Origin: Pontederia crassipes
Taxonomy: Eukaryota > Streptophyta > Magnoliopsida > Commelinales > Pontederiaceae
Assembly: GCA_030549335.1 (NCBI GenBank)
Contig: CM060188.1
Span: 72,322,696 to 72,386,695, forward strand
Reading direction: 5' to 3'
DNA: 64,000 nucleotides
Part shown: positions 12,623 through 25,601 of the stretch, piece after piece
How the letters are laid out: every line of letters begins with the position of its first letter
How positions within the stretch are numbered: position 1 is the stretch's first letter
The notes under the pieces: generated by a model
What the model was told of the DNA's origin: nothing
The model's database searches: none
What the model saw: only the letters and a program-made list of their open reading frames with translations
Program-made: the position numbers and the translations under genes

Positions 12623-13560
12623 CATAGTATAACATGGATATAGATAATTAGATATACTTCTGTATAGAAATTAATGGTATAACTATTTAAACAGTACAAA
12701 TTTAATAAATCCAATATAATTTTAATATCGTTAGTTTTTAAGTTTCTCTAATACAAAATTACAACTATAAGTTTTTTTTGTTCTAGTTCTATTTGGCCTA
12801 TGATTTCTTCCCTTTTATTATGTACTAGTGTAAGAACCCTTTTATTATGTATATTGTGTATATTGTTGTTGTTTCTATTATTATTATATTTGTATATATT
12901 TTAATAAAAAGTACTTGTCAAATTTTATTTTATTTAATTGAAATATAGATAATTTATTTATTACATTATAATAATTTTTTATAATGTTTGAATTGAATAA
13001 ATTGTCATATGTTTTAATTATGTCATTTTATATTCATCATCCAGCTCTAACGTTAAATTTACTAAACTTGTTATTTTCTAATATCCTAAATTGAATAAAT
13101 TGTCATATGTTTGAAACTCTTATTTGCTACTATTCTAAATGAATCTATAACGGCTAATCATATCTATTAGTTAAATCGTTATCCGTTTATCAAATTACTA
13201 ATAATATCAACCAGAGCCTAATAACAACTTTTAGTTTCATGAAATTATAATAAATTATTCAATAAAAAATGATGATTTTTTAACAAAATGATATATTAAA
13301 ATTTTATTTTATTTTTTCCCTAACATTATTTGTTTTAGGACTTCTTTTTTTAATATATATATATATATATAAGATTTGTTATCTTCTATTTTAATATAGA
13401 TGTAATATATCATAGATATTTATGGAGAAAATGTATTTATTATTGTTGGCACTAAAATTTGTATATTAGAGGTAGATTAATCTTATATATATATATTTAT
13501 AATGAAATTTTGAAATAAAAATTCGATGTTGATATTTAGAAATAGAACTAAAAAGATATC
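11515..13560. other. AT-rich intergenic DNA with (TA)n tracts
   Basis: No gene seen. TA dinucleotide runs lie at about 12134-12157, 12578-12621 and 13351-13371. A block containing taatcttttagttaagatat is repeated at about 11749 and 11819. This is the upstream region of the cyclase gene. Confidence 0.7.
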
Positions 13561-13589
13561 AAGTGAAGTCAAAATTATTAGTATCTTTG

Positions 13590-13597
13590 TATTTAAG
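13590..13597 (+). promoter_or_regulatory. Possible TATA box of the cyclase gene
   Basis: TATTTAAG lies about 75 bp upstream of the chosen ATG (13672), a plausible distance for a short leader. A CACGTG (G-box) core follows at 13615-13620. Both are short motifs and could be coincidental. Confidence 0.35.
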
Positions 13598-13671
13598 CAT
13601 TGGTGACAACTATCCACGTGCGGATCCAAGAACTCGCCCTTGCTCCCGCACGAGGCATCCTCCTAGTCCTC

Positions 13672-16600
13672 ATGTCGACGGCCGCTTTCCTCCTCCTCGC
13701 ACTCCTCCGAAGCCTCTCCGTAGCCTCCGGCTACGACTGTGCCCACCCGGGATTCGTCGACCCCGTTGCGGCGTGCGGCGTCTCTGGCGACGGAGGGTTG
13801 TCGGCGGCGGATGACCTGGTGGCCGTCCGCCGGGAGGAGCATGACGGCGGGCGGATCATCGACATCACCCACTTCTACCGCGAGGACATGCCGGATTTCG
13901 GGTCGTCCGACGGCGTTGGCCAGTTCCTTTGGCTCCCCAAGTCCATGAAGAATGGCTCCCTCGCCAACAACTCCGAGATGAAGCTGGCCACCCACGCCGG
14001 CACCCACGTCGACGCCCCCGGTCACGTCTTCCAGCACTACTTCGAGGCGGGCTTCGACGTCGACACCCTCGATCTCGAGGTCCTTAACGGCGAGTGCAGT
14101 GTTTCTCTTTCTCCCTCTATTGTTTTTCTTTGATTTTTACCTTAATGGATTCGATTCATCTGAGTGACGTTATATCAAACATTTCATGGGTTTGGCACGA
14201 TGACCCTTAAAATTCGCATAGAATTCATGAAAGGCTGGATATATTGTAGCATTGATCAATTAGCATTTGTAGCACAAGTATAGTGCAATTTTCTGCAAGC
14301 TGTGGTAACTGCATTTAGTTTTCAATAGTACTCAGATTCATGTTGAATAAGGATGTTCAGATAATGGTATGGTGATATGGAACTAGGACACTTGGGAATT
14401 TGGATAAATCACATTCATGAAAGCCCATCTAGATGTTGATAGAGTGTACATTTGTGGAGTATATTTCTCAATCTAAAATTCTTCTGAACTATACAATAAA
14501 TTCATTGTTGTGATCACATCTGGCATAGGATCTCCTCAAGTTACCTTCCTTTTACAGTGATTGCATATTTATGTTCGTTGTGGATCTGTGCTTACTAGCT
14601 TTTGACTTATAACAGGTCTTGCATTGCTAGTGGATGTTCCGAGAGACAAGAATATCACAGGTACATGCTACTGCAAGCTGCCCAGAGCTTCATTGCTACT
14701 TGTCTTTCATCTTCTTGTTTGATGCTTTGAACAGATTTAAGTTTGTTCCTATGTTTTCTTTTTTCCTGTAAGGAGAAGGGATGACTACACGTCTGAAGTA
14801 GTCCTCCGTTTGTATTAGAACTGAGGCTACAACACTTAAAAGTGTGAGGGGAAAGCCAAAATAGACAAATTGAAGGAATGTGGGTGTGGGTGTCAAAAAA
14901 CAAGATGGTCACAATCCCCTTTAACTCTCTTTGATAGAAAAAGATGCACATTGTACAATATACTGACATAGCATTGCTCTTCCTTGAAGATGGTGTGATT
15001 ACGATGTTCCCAGTGACCGACAATACTACCAAAGGGTAGTAATTAGATCCACCTTATGAATTTGCACGCCAGTTCCCTATATGATCGAAATGAGATTAAA
15101 AAATGACTTATTTTTGGAGATGTCTATGTATGGATATCCATCCACATCAACAGTAACGGGGAAACAAAAGAACAAATGGTTAGTATCTCCATCTGTGGTC
15201 CCACATGGCGCTCAAGTGATGTCTCCATTGGCCTCCCACCTGGCGCTAATATTACCTCGGTGAGTTTCCTGTCAGAACACACTAATCAGTATGGGGCATG
15301 AGGGACTAGCCATCTAGAAGTCAAAGTTATGCATAAACAACCCATATTGAATAATGCCATGTGGACCAAACCCACCTGGATCCTTCATTTCTTCTCTGAG
15401 AGAGATCTTTGCTTCATATTTTGCATATCAATGCCTAAAGAACATCTCACTTATAATGAGCGTGCTTGTTGTAGACCACATTTTCCTTTTACAAAATTTG
15501 GCTTTTCGATGAAGTATTCACATCTAGTTCTTGTGTGAATTCAACACTACAATTTGCCAATTAGGGATGTTCATCAGGTCGGGTTAGGTCAGGTTGGTGG
15601 TCGGGTGACCCGACTTGATCCCAACCCCATGGGAGTTCGGGTTGGGTACGGGTTGAGATTTTTTTCAATCCGAGTCGATGCGACCCAATCCGATGACATG
15701 ACATTTTCTATTTTTTAATTTTTTTATCTAATTATAGTCCTATACTTCAATTTAAAATTTAAAAATATCAAAATAAAAACATTTGAATTATGGCAAGATT
15801 AAAATGATATAAAAGTAAGAAAAAAAATATAAATAAGGTTGATCGGGCAACCCGACTAGAAACGGAACGGCTGTGAACACCCCTATTGCCAATCAAGATT
15901 ATTTTTTTCTTTAGCAGGTTGCATAAGTATCAATTTCTATCTTTATTATCCGTAATGTTTGAGTTCGTTTGCATGAGGTTATGAACTCATGATTGTAGCT
16001 GATGGATATTCAAAATGTGTAGCTGATGTCATGAAGTCCCTGCACATTCCGAAAGGAGTTCGTCGTGTACTTTTCAGAACATTGAACACTGACAGGTCAG
16101 AAGTTATTCATAGCATAACTATTGTAGTGGATTTATTGGAATCAATAGATCTACAATGTTGACGCACGTTCATTTACTGATATTTCCCAGAAGCAAACCT
16201 TTCGGTTCATGAAATTTTTGTTATCACTGGAAGAGAATGCTCTCTGAGATCTAAATTTTTTGTAGTGACAGTTATAAAATCCAAAAATATAAATTAAAGT
16301 ATAACAAGTTTGTGAATGGAGTTCAAGGTTAATAAGATATTTTGTTTAACATAAAATACCTGAAACATTGTGCGAAAATTCAGTCAATGGAAGTATATTT
16401 GATTTGTCTGTTGCATTGTGTTCACTTAAGCTGATAGTCTTTGTCATTATCTACCATCTGAGACTAGAATTCCCAAATCATCATGTATAACATATTCATA
16501 AGTGTTGCTTTCTTTTCAGACAACTTATGTGGAAAAAGGAGTTTGATTCAAGCTACGTTGGATTCATGAAGGATGGTGCACAATGGCTTATTGATAACAC

Positions 16601-17627
16601 TGATATTCAACTTGTTGGTTAGTTGCCATTTTATGCATTTTAATTCATGGAGTCATCTTTACTCAAGGTTTCATAATTTATTTACTGATTTCCCTTGTAA
16701 ACATTAACATATCATTACATTTTTCAAATTCCTTCTCAGGATAAAGTCTACTTATAAGCAGGTTTCCCTTCTTTTTCTTTTCAGAAAATCAGTATATTTC
16801 TAGTCCAGTCACCACTGAATCAAGAATCCATCTAGTTTATTTCTATGAGCATCCTATATAGCCACATTATGCAATTATTTATTTTTGTCTGTCTTTTCTT
16901 CATTTATTTGCAGATTCATTGTTGTTTCTTACTTACTCTTGCACATAAACCTTAATCATCAACCAAGTTTGTTAACACTTTATTTTACCATACAGGTGTT
17001 GATTATCTATCAGCTGCTGCTTTTGATGATTTGATTCCTTCTCATCTGGTTTTGCTAAAAAGTCGGGTATGCCATTTTGTTCTAACAAAAATCTTCAATT
17101 TAGAACTATTGTACCTCTGTAATTTTATAATATCAACTTGAAAAAAAGGAAAGAAATGAAAACCTGCCATATGGAAGATTCAATTCTGCATGCCTTCTTT
17201 GTTTCTAGCATTTTCTACTTGTTTCTTCATAATATGAACAGTCCCGATATATGCACTATAAATCCTTACCTTCCCACATATCATGAATCTATTTTGGTTT
17301 ACAACAATGTTGTCATTTCGTATTTCTTCGTCCTTGTTTGTCATATGTGAAACCATCAGATTGTCATTTCTTTATAGCTTATGCAAAGGGGTATTCTAAG
17401 GCAGCATGCTCATTACATTAGGCAACTGTCTAAAAAGTAGTCACAACAGCACCCATGTCTATTTGCTATTGGCTTATTTTTCTTTTTTTCCATCTGAACA
17501 GGAAATTATTTTAGTGGAAGGCTTAAAGCTGAATAACGTCAAGCCTGGAATATACTCCTTGCACTGCTTGCCTCTTCGGCTGAGAGGGTCCGAGGGTTCT
17601 CCAATTCGCTGCATCCTTATCAGATGA
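13672..17627 (+). CDS. Cyclase / kynurenine-formamidase-like protein, secreted, six exons
   Basis: Exons: 13672-14089, 14616-14660, 16023-16095, 16520-16617, 16996-17066, 17502-17627, giving a 276-residue protein. It belongs to the cyclase family (PF04199), plant proteins close to Arabidopsis CYCLASE1/2. Residues 1-20 form a hydrophobic signal peptide, which is why I start at 13672 rather than the in-frame ATG at 13600. The metal-binding signature [11 protein letters not shown] is at about residues 108-118, and [10 protein letters not shown] just before it is also conserved. The C-terminus, [17 protein letters not shown], is complete. Exons 2-6 have GT/AG borders. Intron 1 only preserves the family reading ([11 protein letters not shown]) if it starts with GC at 14090; a GT donor at 14099 would add three residues. 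Exon 1 is very GC-rich, later exons AT-rich. Intron 2 carries a hAT MITE. The exact substrate of plant members is not established. Confidence 0.9.
15562..15885. mobile_element. hAT-type MITE in intron 2 of the cyclase gene
   Basis: Starts TAGGGATGTTCATCAGG, ends TGTGAACACCCCTA, with ttgccaat repeated perfectly on both sides (15554-15561, 15886-15893). The interior is rich in gtcggg/cccgac motifs like the element at 4038-4553, so both belong to one family. Confidence 0.9.
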
Positions 17628-19380
17628 TTGTTTTGGTGCGCTGTTTCCTGATAATGTCAGCTTGCCTCAATTCATCAAGATCAGCTTTACACAGCGCGAG
17701 AATAAGACCAACTGAGGACCACCATGAGCCACATCATGTCAGGCAAGATTAAAACTGATTGAGACAAGTATGGCCCTGAATCATCTTTATGCAAAGGACT
17801 CCCCATCTGTATGCGTGGATAAAATGGGTGCTGATTTTAACTATGATAACCAGTTTTCTGTGCAAAGTGGGTCTCATCTGATATCATCCAATATTCCATT
17901 CACATGCAGAAGTATGAACTCGATTAGTTTTCTTACATAAGTTGTATTAGGATAAGAGATTTTTTTTATGGCAATCAGTCTTTCATCATTTCATGGGACC
18001 CTTAGACGAATAAATGGGAGTTCAATTTTTTTCCCTTTCAGGAAAATAAATATTTTACATTCCATTTTATCAGTCATTCAAGTGAAACATGCATTTCTGC
18101 ATTCAAAACTTTAAATTACTTGTACACATGGAAGTTCCATTGCCTTAAACATGCTAAAAAAGAGTCATCATGGACGAACCCAAAACAGAAAAAAATAGTG
18201 TGCCAAATTACATTTTTTTTTAAATGTGAATTGTGTCTTAATCTCAAATATATGATTAGCCTAAAAAATATGCTCATCCGATGGTTGCAGGGAGGTGAAC
18301 TGTATATGAGGAATCTTTTCATAATCAAATCGTATTCAACTCTCTTATGAGGAAGCTGAAATGAGTAAACAAATGAAGTCGATTGTTTAACTTTTAACAT
18401 TTGTTTCGATTCAGACAACGATAAATTTGAAGATTCGATTATGCGCCGTCGACACTCATCTAATGAGTTTGAAAATTATTATCGGAAGTTTCATCTCTTA
18501 TCGCGTAAATGCGGAATGATGGACTCGATGACATATTAGTGCACATAATTATTAACGTTGCGTGAATTAAATTGTCGGAAATGAATTTCATAAATATCGG
18601 AATTGACAACAACAAAAAAAAGAGATTCGACGTTACTTCAACGTAACAGTGATTCGGCAAAATGACGAGCTCCTCGTGAAGCAATGTCTCTCAAGTCTGA
18701 GCTGGTGATCGGAGTGTTCTTCATTGTAGCCACAAGAGACGAGAGAGAGAGAGAGAGACCATGATGCAGCAACATTGCCGAGTTGGATTTTTGGACGCAT
18801 AATTAATGAAATTTATATAAAAACAATGCACACATGAGCTGTTAGAAACATCGTCCACGAAAAAAAAAATGCATGGAAAGAATGGTTCGGACTAAAATCC
18901 ACATCAATTTTCTCCCGTCCATTTTAAATGGATAAACCAAATTAAGGACTTTAGGAATCGATTCGGCATTCCACGATCCTGTCCATTTTAAATTAAAATT
19001 CGCTATTTATTTGAGTCGATTAATTTCTCCACACTACATTTTTTTTACATCCGTTTTTTAGTCACCGGTGTTCAAAGATACTAGTAATTTACTAATCCTA
19101 AAAATCTGAAAAAAAAGTTGAAAAGAAGTGGTTATATTTTATTTTTCTGGTCGAATAAATTATTTTTCAGCAAGAATAATCAACCAACCAAAAATTGATT
19201 AATATGCAGCGATGGTGAGAGTCGCACAGATGTCTCTGCACTGCATGCAACAGTATTTACTTCTGTGATACTCTAAAATGCTACAAGTGACCTTCTCTGG
19301 ACGACAGGGGGGACCCCCCTAATCGATCGTCAGTTTGCTCAAACTGTTGGCATTTTCTCTCACCTGTCCCCATGGAGTAT
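17628..19380. other. 3' flank of the cyclase gene and intergenic DNA
   Basis: The first few hundred bases probably include the 3' untranslated region. No further gene is seen; ORFs of 60-100 codons here are scattered, AT-rich and show no family features. A short (GA)n run lies at about 18740-18758. Confidence 0.6.
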
Positions 19381-19386
19381 ACTAAT

Positions 19387-19387
19387 A

Positions 19388-19420
<33 letters not shown>
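19387..19420. repeat. (CT)n microsatellite
   Basis: Almost pure CT dinucleotide run, broken once near 19403. Confidence 0.85.
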
Positions 19421-19772
19421 ACGGAGGAAATGGATCGTTCCTCATCAGATCGCTGGAAGGCCAGGATTAGACAATGGACACATGCAAATGCAAATGCTAG
19501 GCAAACTTGTGCAAATAGCAAATCACGCATTCCACAGGCACCAGCCACCACTACTGATGCATTAGCATAATAGCATACGTACGTACAAATGAAGCCTTCT
19601 TTCTCTACTCTCCGTCCAGTTGTCCGTCCCCCTTTGTTCTCTACATACGTCCGTGGAAGAATCCATCCAACTAATCACATTCTGCTTTTGCTTGCATTTG
19701 GCAGCTACAGAACCTAGAATTATCACTTCTTGGGACAGGACAGGACAGGACACGAGTACTGTTCTCTCATGC

Positions 19773-19773
<1 letters not shown>

Positions 19774-19815
<42 letters not shown>
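19774..19815. repeat. (TG)n-(AG)n compound microsatellite
   Basis: A TG run passes directly into an AG run. Confidence 0.85.
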
Positions 19816-20295
19816 TCTGTGCTACTGATCTAGAATTGATGGTTACTGTCTACTCGGTCAAGCTAATTAGATGCATTATTATTCGGCTAGATTCTTATAA
19901 CATGTTTGATGGTTCTCTAAATCCTGTCTGATTCCCACAAAAGTTGATGATCTGTTCACCATTTTATAGTATACGAGCCACGGATTCGATCGAGCTGGAA
20001 GTCCACGGATGCATTAAATTGTTCAAAATGCATCCATTGAGGGAGGAGTGGAGGCATATACAGTATTAATTACAGTCACCATTTGCCTAGTAAATTTATC
20101 CACTTCTTAAGTATGTCTTTATCGTTAAAAATTTAGTGCAAGAACACATATTACACATCGAAGAACACAAGATATGGAACGGCAATAAAGTATTATCAGA
20201 TGGAAAAAAAAACTCAGAAGAGCATTACAATTGTTCATAGACTATCATAGTTTAGAACCACCTTGCAGTGCCATAGTGTATTTAATTGAGGAGTC

Positions 20296-20298
<3 letters not shown>

Positions 20299-20340
<42 letters not shown>
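20299..20340. repeat. (AT)n microsatellite
   Basis: About 21 AT dinucleotides. The sequence on both sides (19816-20539) shows no gene. Confidence 0.85.
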
Positions 20341-20342
<2 letters not shown>

Positions 20343-20539
20343 ATGTTTTCAGGTGAGATAAAGTTCAAGGCATTATCAATATGTACTAATATTTATTAAT
20401 ATGAGAATAAAATTCAAGGTCTTGTGGTGCAGTGTAGTTTGCTTTTCCTTGGCTGTGAAGCACGAGGCATCAATATTATCTTACTTTATTTCCTGATCAG
20501 AAACTCCAATGAACTCCTGTTCAGAAGATGAAACTTCTA

Positions 20540-21200
20540 GGGGTCATTTGAAAATAGAATCGTGGTTTCTCTTAAGTTCCTCGTGCATAGTTGAATTGAC
20601 AGATTAGTTCAGGATGTGTCTGGTTGGAGTGGAATTTGATGATGAAGAATAAGGTGGTTGATGTGATGTGAAAAAGTAGATGTAATGGATGAATTTTGGG
20701 TGGATTTTGAATTAAAAATAATTATTGTAATTGTAAAGTATAATTTTATTATTAATTAAAATAAAATGGTAAAATAAAAAATTTTTATGGGAAAAAGTTT
20801 GTTAAAAATTATATTATTTAAATATAAAAAATTATTTTTAAATTAATTATATTTAATGAAATATTAAAATTTATTAATGAAAAAATAGGTAATAAATAAT
20901 ATTATATTAAACACATTAAAATTCTTTTATATCTTTTTAAATAATTTATTATAGTGAAGATATTATGTCAAGAGAAAAGAAAAAAAAGAAAAAAAACTTT
21001 GAAAAAAAAACAAACATAAAAAAAAGAGAAGCCTCCGGTTCCACCTGAAAAGGTAGAACCGGAGTGGTGAAATCGGGGTCACGTGACCCCGATTTCATCA
21101 GCTTTGTTTCCGCCCCGAAATCTGATTCCGGGACGATGTTTGACGGAATCGAGCGGAACAAAGTCGCGATTCCCGCTCGATTCCCCAACCAAACGAGGCC
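20540..21200. mobile_element. Tourist-like MITE, relative of the 7147 element
   Basis: Left end GGGGTCATTTGAAAATAG; right end read inward GGCCTCGTTTGGTTGGGG. CTA flanks both sides (20537-20539, 21201-21203), one base off the usual TTA/TAA. Interior blocks such as gttgatgtgat and gaattaaaaata are shared with 7147-7755. The 79-codon minus ORF inside (20949-21188) is not a gene. Confidence 0.6.
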
Positions 21201-21203
21201 CTA

Positions 21204-21960
21204 AGGAGTCACGAACTTAATTTCCATGATGACAAATTCTTGTTCTACTATTGCTTTGATCGACATATGATTTTATAACGGTGCTGCTGCATAGAAACCA
21301 AGAGAGATCTCTCGTGGATTTGCATGTGAAGATTCCTTCCTTATCTGAATCCTTACAAGTCTTCTACTGCAAGGTCTGAAGCAGCATCATTGGTTTTTAC
21401 TCTGCAATGCCAGAAAGAGAGAGAGAGAGAGAGCACGCGTAGTGTTCTGGAAGCAAATTGAGAGCTCCAAAGGCAAAACAACTTGTGGTGCACGGGACAA
21501 GATCTGATAAACTCAGAGCTCACCGGCGACTACGTGCGCTAAACTTCGGTTTCCTGTCGGTGGCGTGCGAAGAACGCCGTTTCTCTTCTTGGATGGACAT
21601 CATGAGCTTCCATTAATTAAAGTGCCCTTTGGCCCCCAAAAAAATTTAAGATATAGCTTCACTGTTTAACTTGTTCTTCCGATGCAATGCTTTTATTTTT
21701 TAGATAATCAGTCCCGAAAAAGGATGCCGATGGCTTCATCCTCATTCTTCAAAATTTGACTCATTTTCAAAATTTGACTCATTATCGAACTCAACTAATT
21801 CAATTACATTATCCCATGTCATGTATAGACTTCCAATAATTTATTTTTTGCATTTGCTAGGACCCAAGCTCAAGATCTTGCATTGCACATTATTCGTCTT
21901 TTGAGTTTTGATCCATCCCGAGCTTTTAGCAATAGATAGTTCACTTTTTGATTAAAAAAG
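21204..21960. other. Intergenic DNA
   Basis: No gene seen. A (GA)n run is at about 21415-21433, and a 15-bp direct repeat (tcaaaatttgactca) at about 21748 and 21767. Confidence 0.6.
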
Positions 21961-22495
21961 TAGGGGTGAAAATAATTCAGGTCGAATCGGATTTTCGATT
22001 TAAAAAATTTAATCGCTACTTTTCGGATCGATTTTTAAAATTTAAAAAACTATCCTAAAACTATTTGAAAAAATAAAAATCACCCTCTAGTGAGTTGGTT
22101 TTTTTGGGACTCTACTTTTATATGATTATATTTTAAAAATATATTTAATAACTTAAAATTAATATAAAATATTTAATTTTATATTAAATATAAAATATAC
22201 TACAAAATTTTAAAGTTATTAAATTATAGTTTGATAATACGATAGAAAAGTATGAAAGTTTATACAAAAAATATTCTATCTATAATAAAAGAATTGATAA
22301 TATATGTATTAATTACATGAATAAAAATTTATAAATAAAAAGGGCTCCACAGGTCCATACGATTTTTTCCGGTGGACCCTAATTTTAGCGGGTGAATTTT
22401 AATTTATTAAAAATCATTCTAAACTATATTCGGACCCCTAATTTTTTATTCTTTCGATTCGATTTTTCGGGTTGGTCCGATTTTCTTACACCCCA
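21961..22495. mobile_element. hAT-type MITE
   Basis: Starts TAGGGGTGAAAATAATTC and ends TTTTCTTACACCCCA, flanked by taaaaaag and aaaaaaag (21953-21960, 22496-22503), an 8-bp duplication with one mismatch. The flank is A-rich, so the duplication is weaker evidence than for the other hAT elements. Confidence 0.6.
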
Positions 22496-22503
22496 AAAAA
22501 AAG

Positions 22504-24849
22504 GTGAGTTTTTTTTTTTACATTTGATACTAGTTTACGTGTGTGGTGGTGTAGGCTTAAATTTTGTTAAAAATGTATCGGTGATTTAGGCAGGGTTTTG
22601 GCAGAATCATTTTGCACATCTGTGAAAGACTAGAGGGAAAAAAACCAATTGCTTGGATTTTATATTTCAGATTTTGATAATAGAACTTATTAGAGAATTA
22701 AAATTTATCGGATTTAATCCATTACAAATTGAACCATATAATAAAAATGTTTAATTATTAAGGTTTGAAAAATTATGCACACAAAAACAAATCGAGAAAT
22801 TTAATACGACAAAAATTTATTATATGAAAATAAAAGAGAACTACAATTCAAATCATTTTCTATTCAGACCGTAGAAAATTTATGTAAGCATTCTCTTTAT
22901 ATATGATAGAAATTACAAATCGATTCAAACTCTACATTAATTTCTAAAAAATATGACACTTATCTCAAATAAGAAAATAAATTAATTCTGAATCATAAAT
23001 GAAAATTCACCACGACGAGAACATATTTTACATCGAAATGTCTTAGAGATCAAATAAAATTTCGGTTGAGATAAAAATCAAGACATTATTAACATTAATT
23101 TTATCCAAAAGACTGGCGGACTGTTAAACTAATTTGTGTCGTACTCAATCTTTCTCCATTAGCAATCACTAATCAATTTGTATTGCATTCAATCTTTCTC
23201 CGTTAGCAAAGTAAGGCTTTTATTATTAATTTATTACTATCCCAAAAAAGATAGATATATGCTATCATTGAAGACAATCTGTGCCTACTTGAGTGCAAAG
23301 TTGGGTCTCGCTTTTGATTCTTTTCATACAAAAAAGAAATAGTGAAAAAATGTACCCTTTTGGGGGTCAAGGAAAAATGTACTTTATGATTATTCCCCTT
23401 CTTGGTATCATAGAATATCAATCAATCAATCAATATACTAACGTAATTGGGTGCAAATGGATAATAGCTTCTCATCACTTAAGTAAATATTTCGAATTCA
23501 AATTTTTGTGAATGTAAAAAATTTCTGTCGAGAACCTCATCTGCCATAGCTAGGTATGCTATCTGGGGCGACGCCAAAATAGTCAAAGTCGATAGTGAAC
23601 TGAGATTTTAATCCATTATCAGTGTGCATAACTCTTAGCGCTGAATTGAACGATCGGTGCCGCTTCTAGACATTGAGGGTGGCAACCGAAAAAAATATAT
23701 CGATCAATATACGAGGACTTAGTCAATACTAAGCTAAGAGGTCTTAGACATATACAATTTTAGACCCGTTGTGTCCCTTTTATTATACTTAAAAAAATAA
23801 TTTGACATGAGTTAAACCCGTTGAAATTAAAATTAATGTGCTAATTAATTTTTTAAAAAATCTATCAGCATTTTGTTCTAATAATTTCATTTAATAACAC
23901 ACGCATGTGCTATCTGCACGGGAACAGACAGACATTTCAGGCTTTTCCTTTCCAGCTTCCAAACATCAAATTATTTGACCAACAAAAACACTTGAAGAGA
24001 TGATAAGTGGGTTGAGCAGGGAAAAAAAATTCAAGTCTAATTTTGAGAACTCAGGAACGAGAAAGATTAAAATTTAAAGTTTTATAAAATAATCAGCCAT
24101 TTAAAATAGCCCAATCTTATAAATCTAAGAAAAACTTTTTCAATTCATTTCGACCCTCGATGTGATTTTACTTTTAGTCCTTTAACAATTGGATTATTTG
24201 TTTAAACCTCTTCCTGAACTATCGCGAACAAGTTCGCATTTAATTCTGAAATACAAACTTAGCTTACAAAATTTTTAAACTTTATCACTTTTTTCACTCT
24301 AATCCTTTCACATGATTCATTTTGACCCTGGATATGATTTTACTTTTAGTCCTTTAACAATTTTAGGAATAAAATATGAAATTGCTATTTTCCACACATG
24401 TTAGGAATCAATTTTATGGGGGGTCTTTCTTCCCTTTCCATACATGTCTTGAAAGGGCTATATTATATATCTGCTGTCCCAGTTTGTGTGAACTCTTGAC
24501 TGCAAATTATGTAGCCTGAGGTAGATGGCCTACTCGGTTGACCCCATCTTAAGGTGTTGTTTCTTCATTGTAGCAAGTCGGCATCTCTACTAATTAGTGG
24601 TTGGGGGCATACATTACATATTGATGTTGGAATATTAATTAATGGAGTAAATGAGGGGCTGCCAGCCAAAGTTTTGGTTCACATGTATATATACCAACAA
24701 TAGCTTCCTTCCAACACTACCTCCGGTCAAGAGTAATAAATGCAACGTGAACAAAATACCCTGCAGAAACATAATTAGACCGGGACATCCTCTTTGACTT
24801 TAACCACAAGACTTTTTTTATTAGATAGTCCATTCATTTGGTAAATCGC
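22504..24849. other. Intergenic AT-rich DNA
   Basis: No gene recognised. A stretch around tttacttttagtcctttaacaatt occurs twice, at about 24168 and 24341 (period about 173 bp). Short frames near 23203-23511 overlap on both strands and show no family features. Confidence 0.55.
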
Positions 24850-24858
24850 ATTATATTC

Positions 24859-25592
24859 AGGATAAATTATGTACGATTTTATTCATTTTTCTAACTCTTT
24901 CATCTAACTTTATTGTCTTCTAAATATTAACTTCTTTGACCAAATACCTTTTTTATTTGTGTCCAATTGTTTCCCGATTGCATTGTCGATGGGTCGTCCA
25001 CACAACTTATTTCTCTCTTCTCCACAAGAGCAACTAGTCAACGTGCCATCATTTAAAATAAAATAATATAATAATTAAAAAATAAAAAGGGGCACCGCCC
25101 GCCATCATCCCTCCTCTGCAACCTTACGTGTCCTCCTTTTTCCCTATGCGAACGTGAAAAAGGAGGGGGCATCGCCCCTCCCCCTTCCCCGACCTTGGAT
25201 GCCCCTCTTTCCTTGCGCGCACCAGCACCCCCACCCCCACCCCCCGTTTCCCTATGCCGACGTGAAAAAGGGGAGGGGGGATTGCCCCCCTCTCTCCAAC
25301 GCCGACGAGGCTACCGAAGGGGGGCGACACCTCCCTTTTTATTTTTTTAATTTATTTTAATATTATTTTATTTTTAAATGACATCATGTTGTCCAGTTGC
25401 TCGCGTGAAGGAGAGAGAAATAAGTTGCGTGAATCCCTCATCAACAACACAATCGAAAAATGATCGACCGTAGGTAAAAAGGGCATTTGGTGAAATAAGT
25501 TAATAGATGAAGGATAATTTAATTACAAAGTGAAGTTGGAGGGTAGAGTTGGAAAAACATTAAAGTCGGATGGTATTTAGTGAAATTTACCT
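24859..25592. mobile_element. Small Mutator-like inverted-repeat element with 9-bp target duplication
   Basis: Left end AGGATAAATTATGTACG, right end read inward AGGTAAATTTCACTAAAT. Inverted similarity continues inward for about 250 bp (acttatttctctct, gagcaact, atgtcattta blocks). attatattc (24850-24858) and attatatcc (25593-25601) form a 9-bp duplication with one mismatch. The centre (25090-25350) is GC-rich with two copies of a cctatgc.ga.cgtgaaaaa unit. The ends resemble those of 27558-28631. Confidence 0.65.
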
Positions 25593-25601
25593 ATTATATC
25601 C

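Noticed and set aside
13563..13814. Alternative plus-strand and minus-strand frames over cyclase exon 1
   Set aside because: Shadows of a GC-rich real exon; only the 13672 frame gives the conserved cyclase motifs.
14655..15538. ORFs of 60-125 residues in intron 2 of the cyclase gene
   Set aside because: No domain, no agreement with the gene's frame, and they lie between well-supported splice sites.
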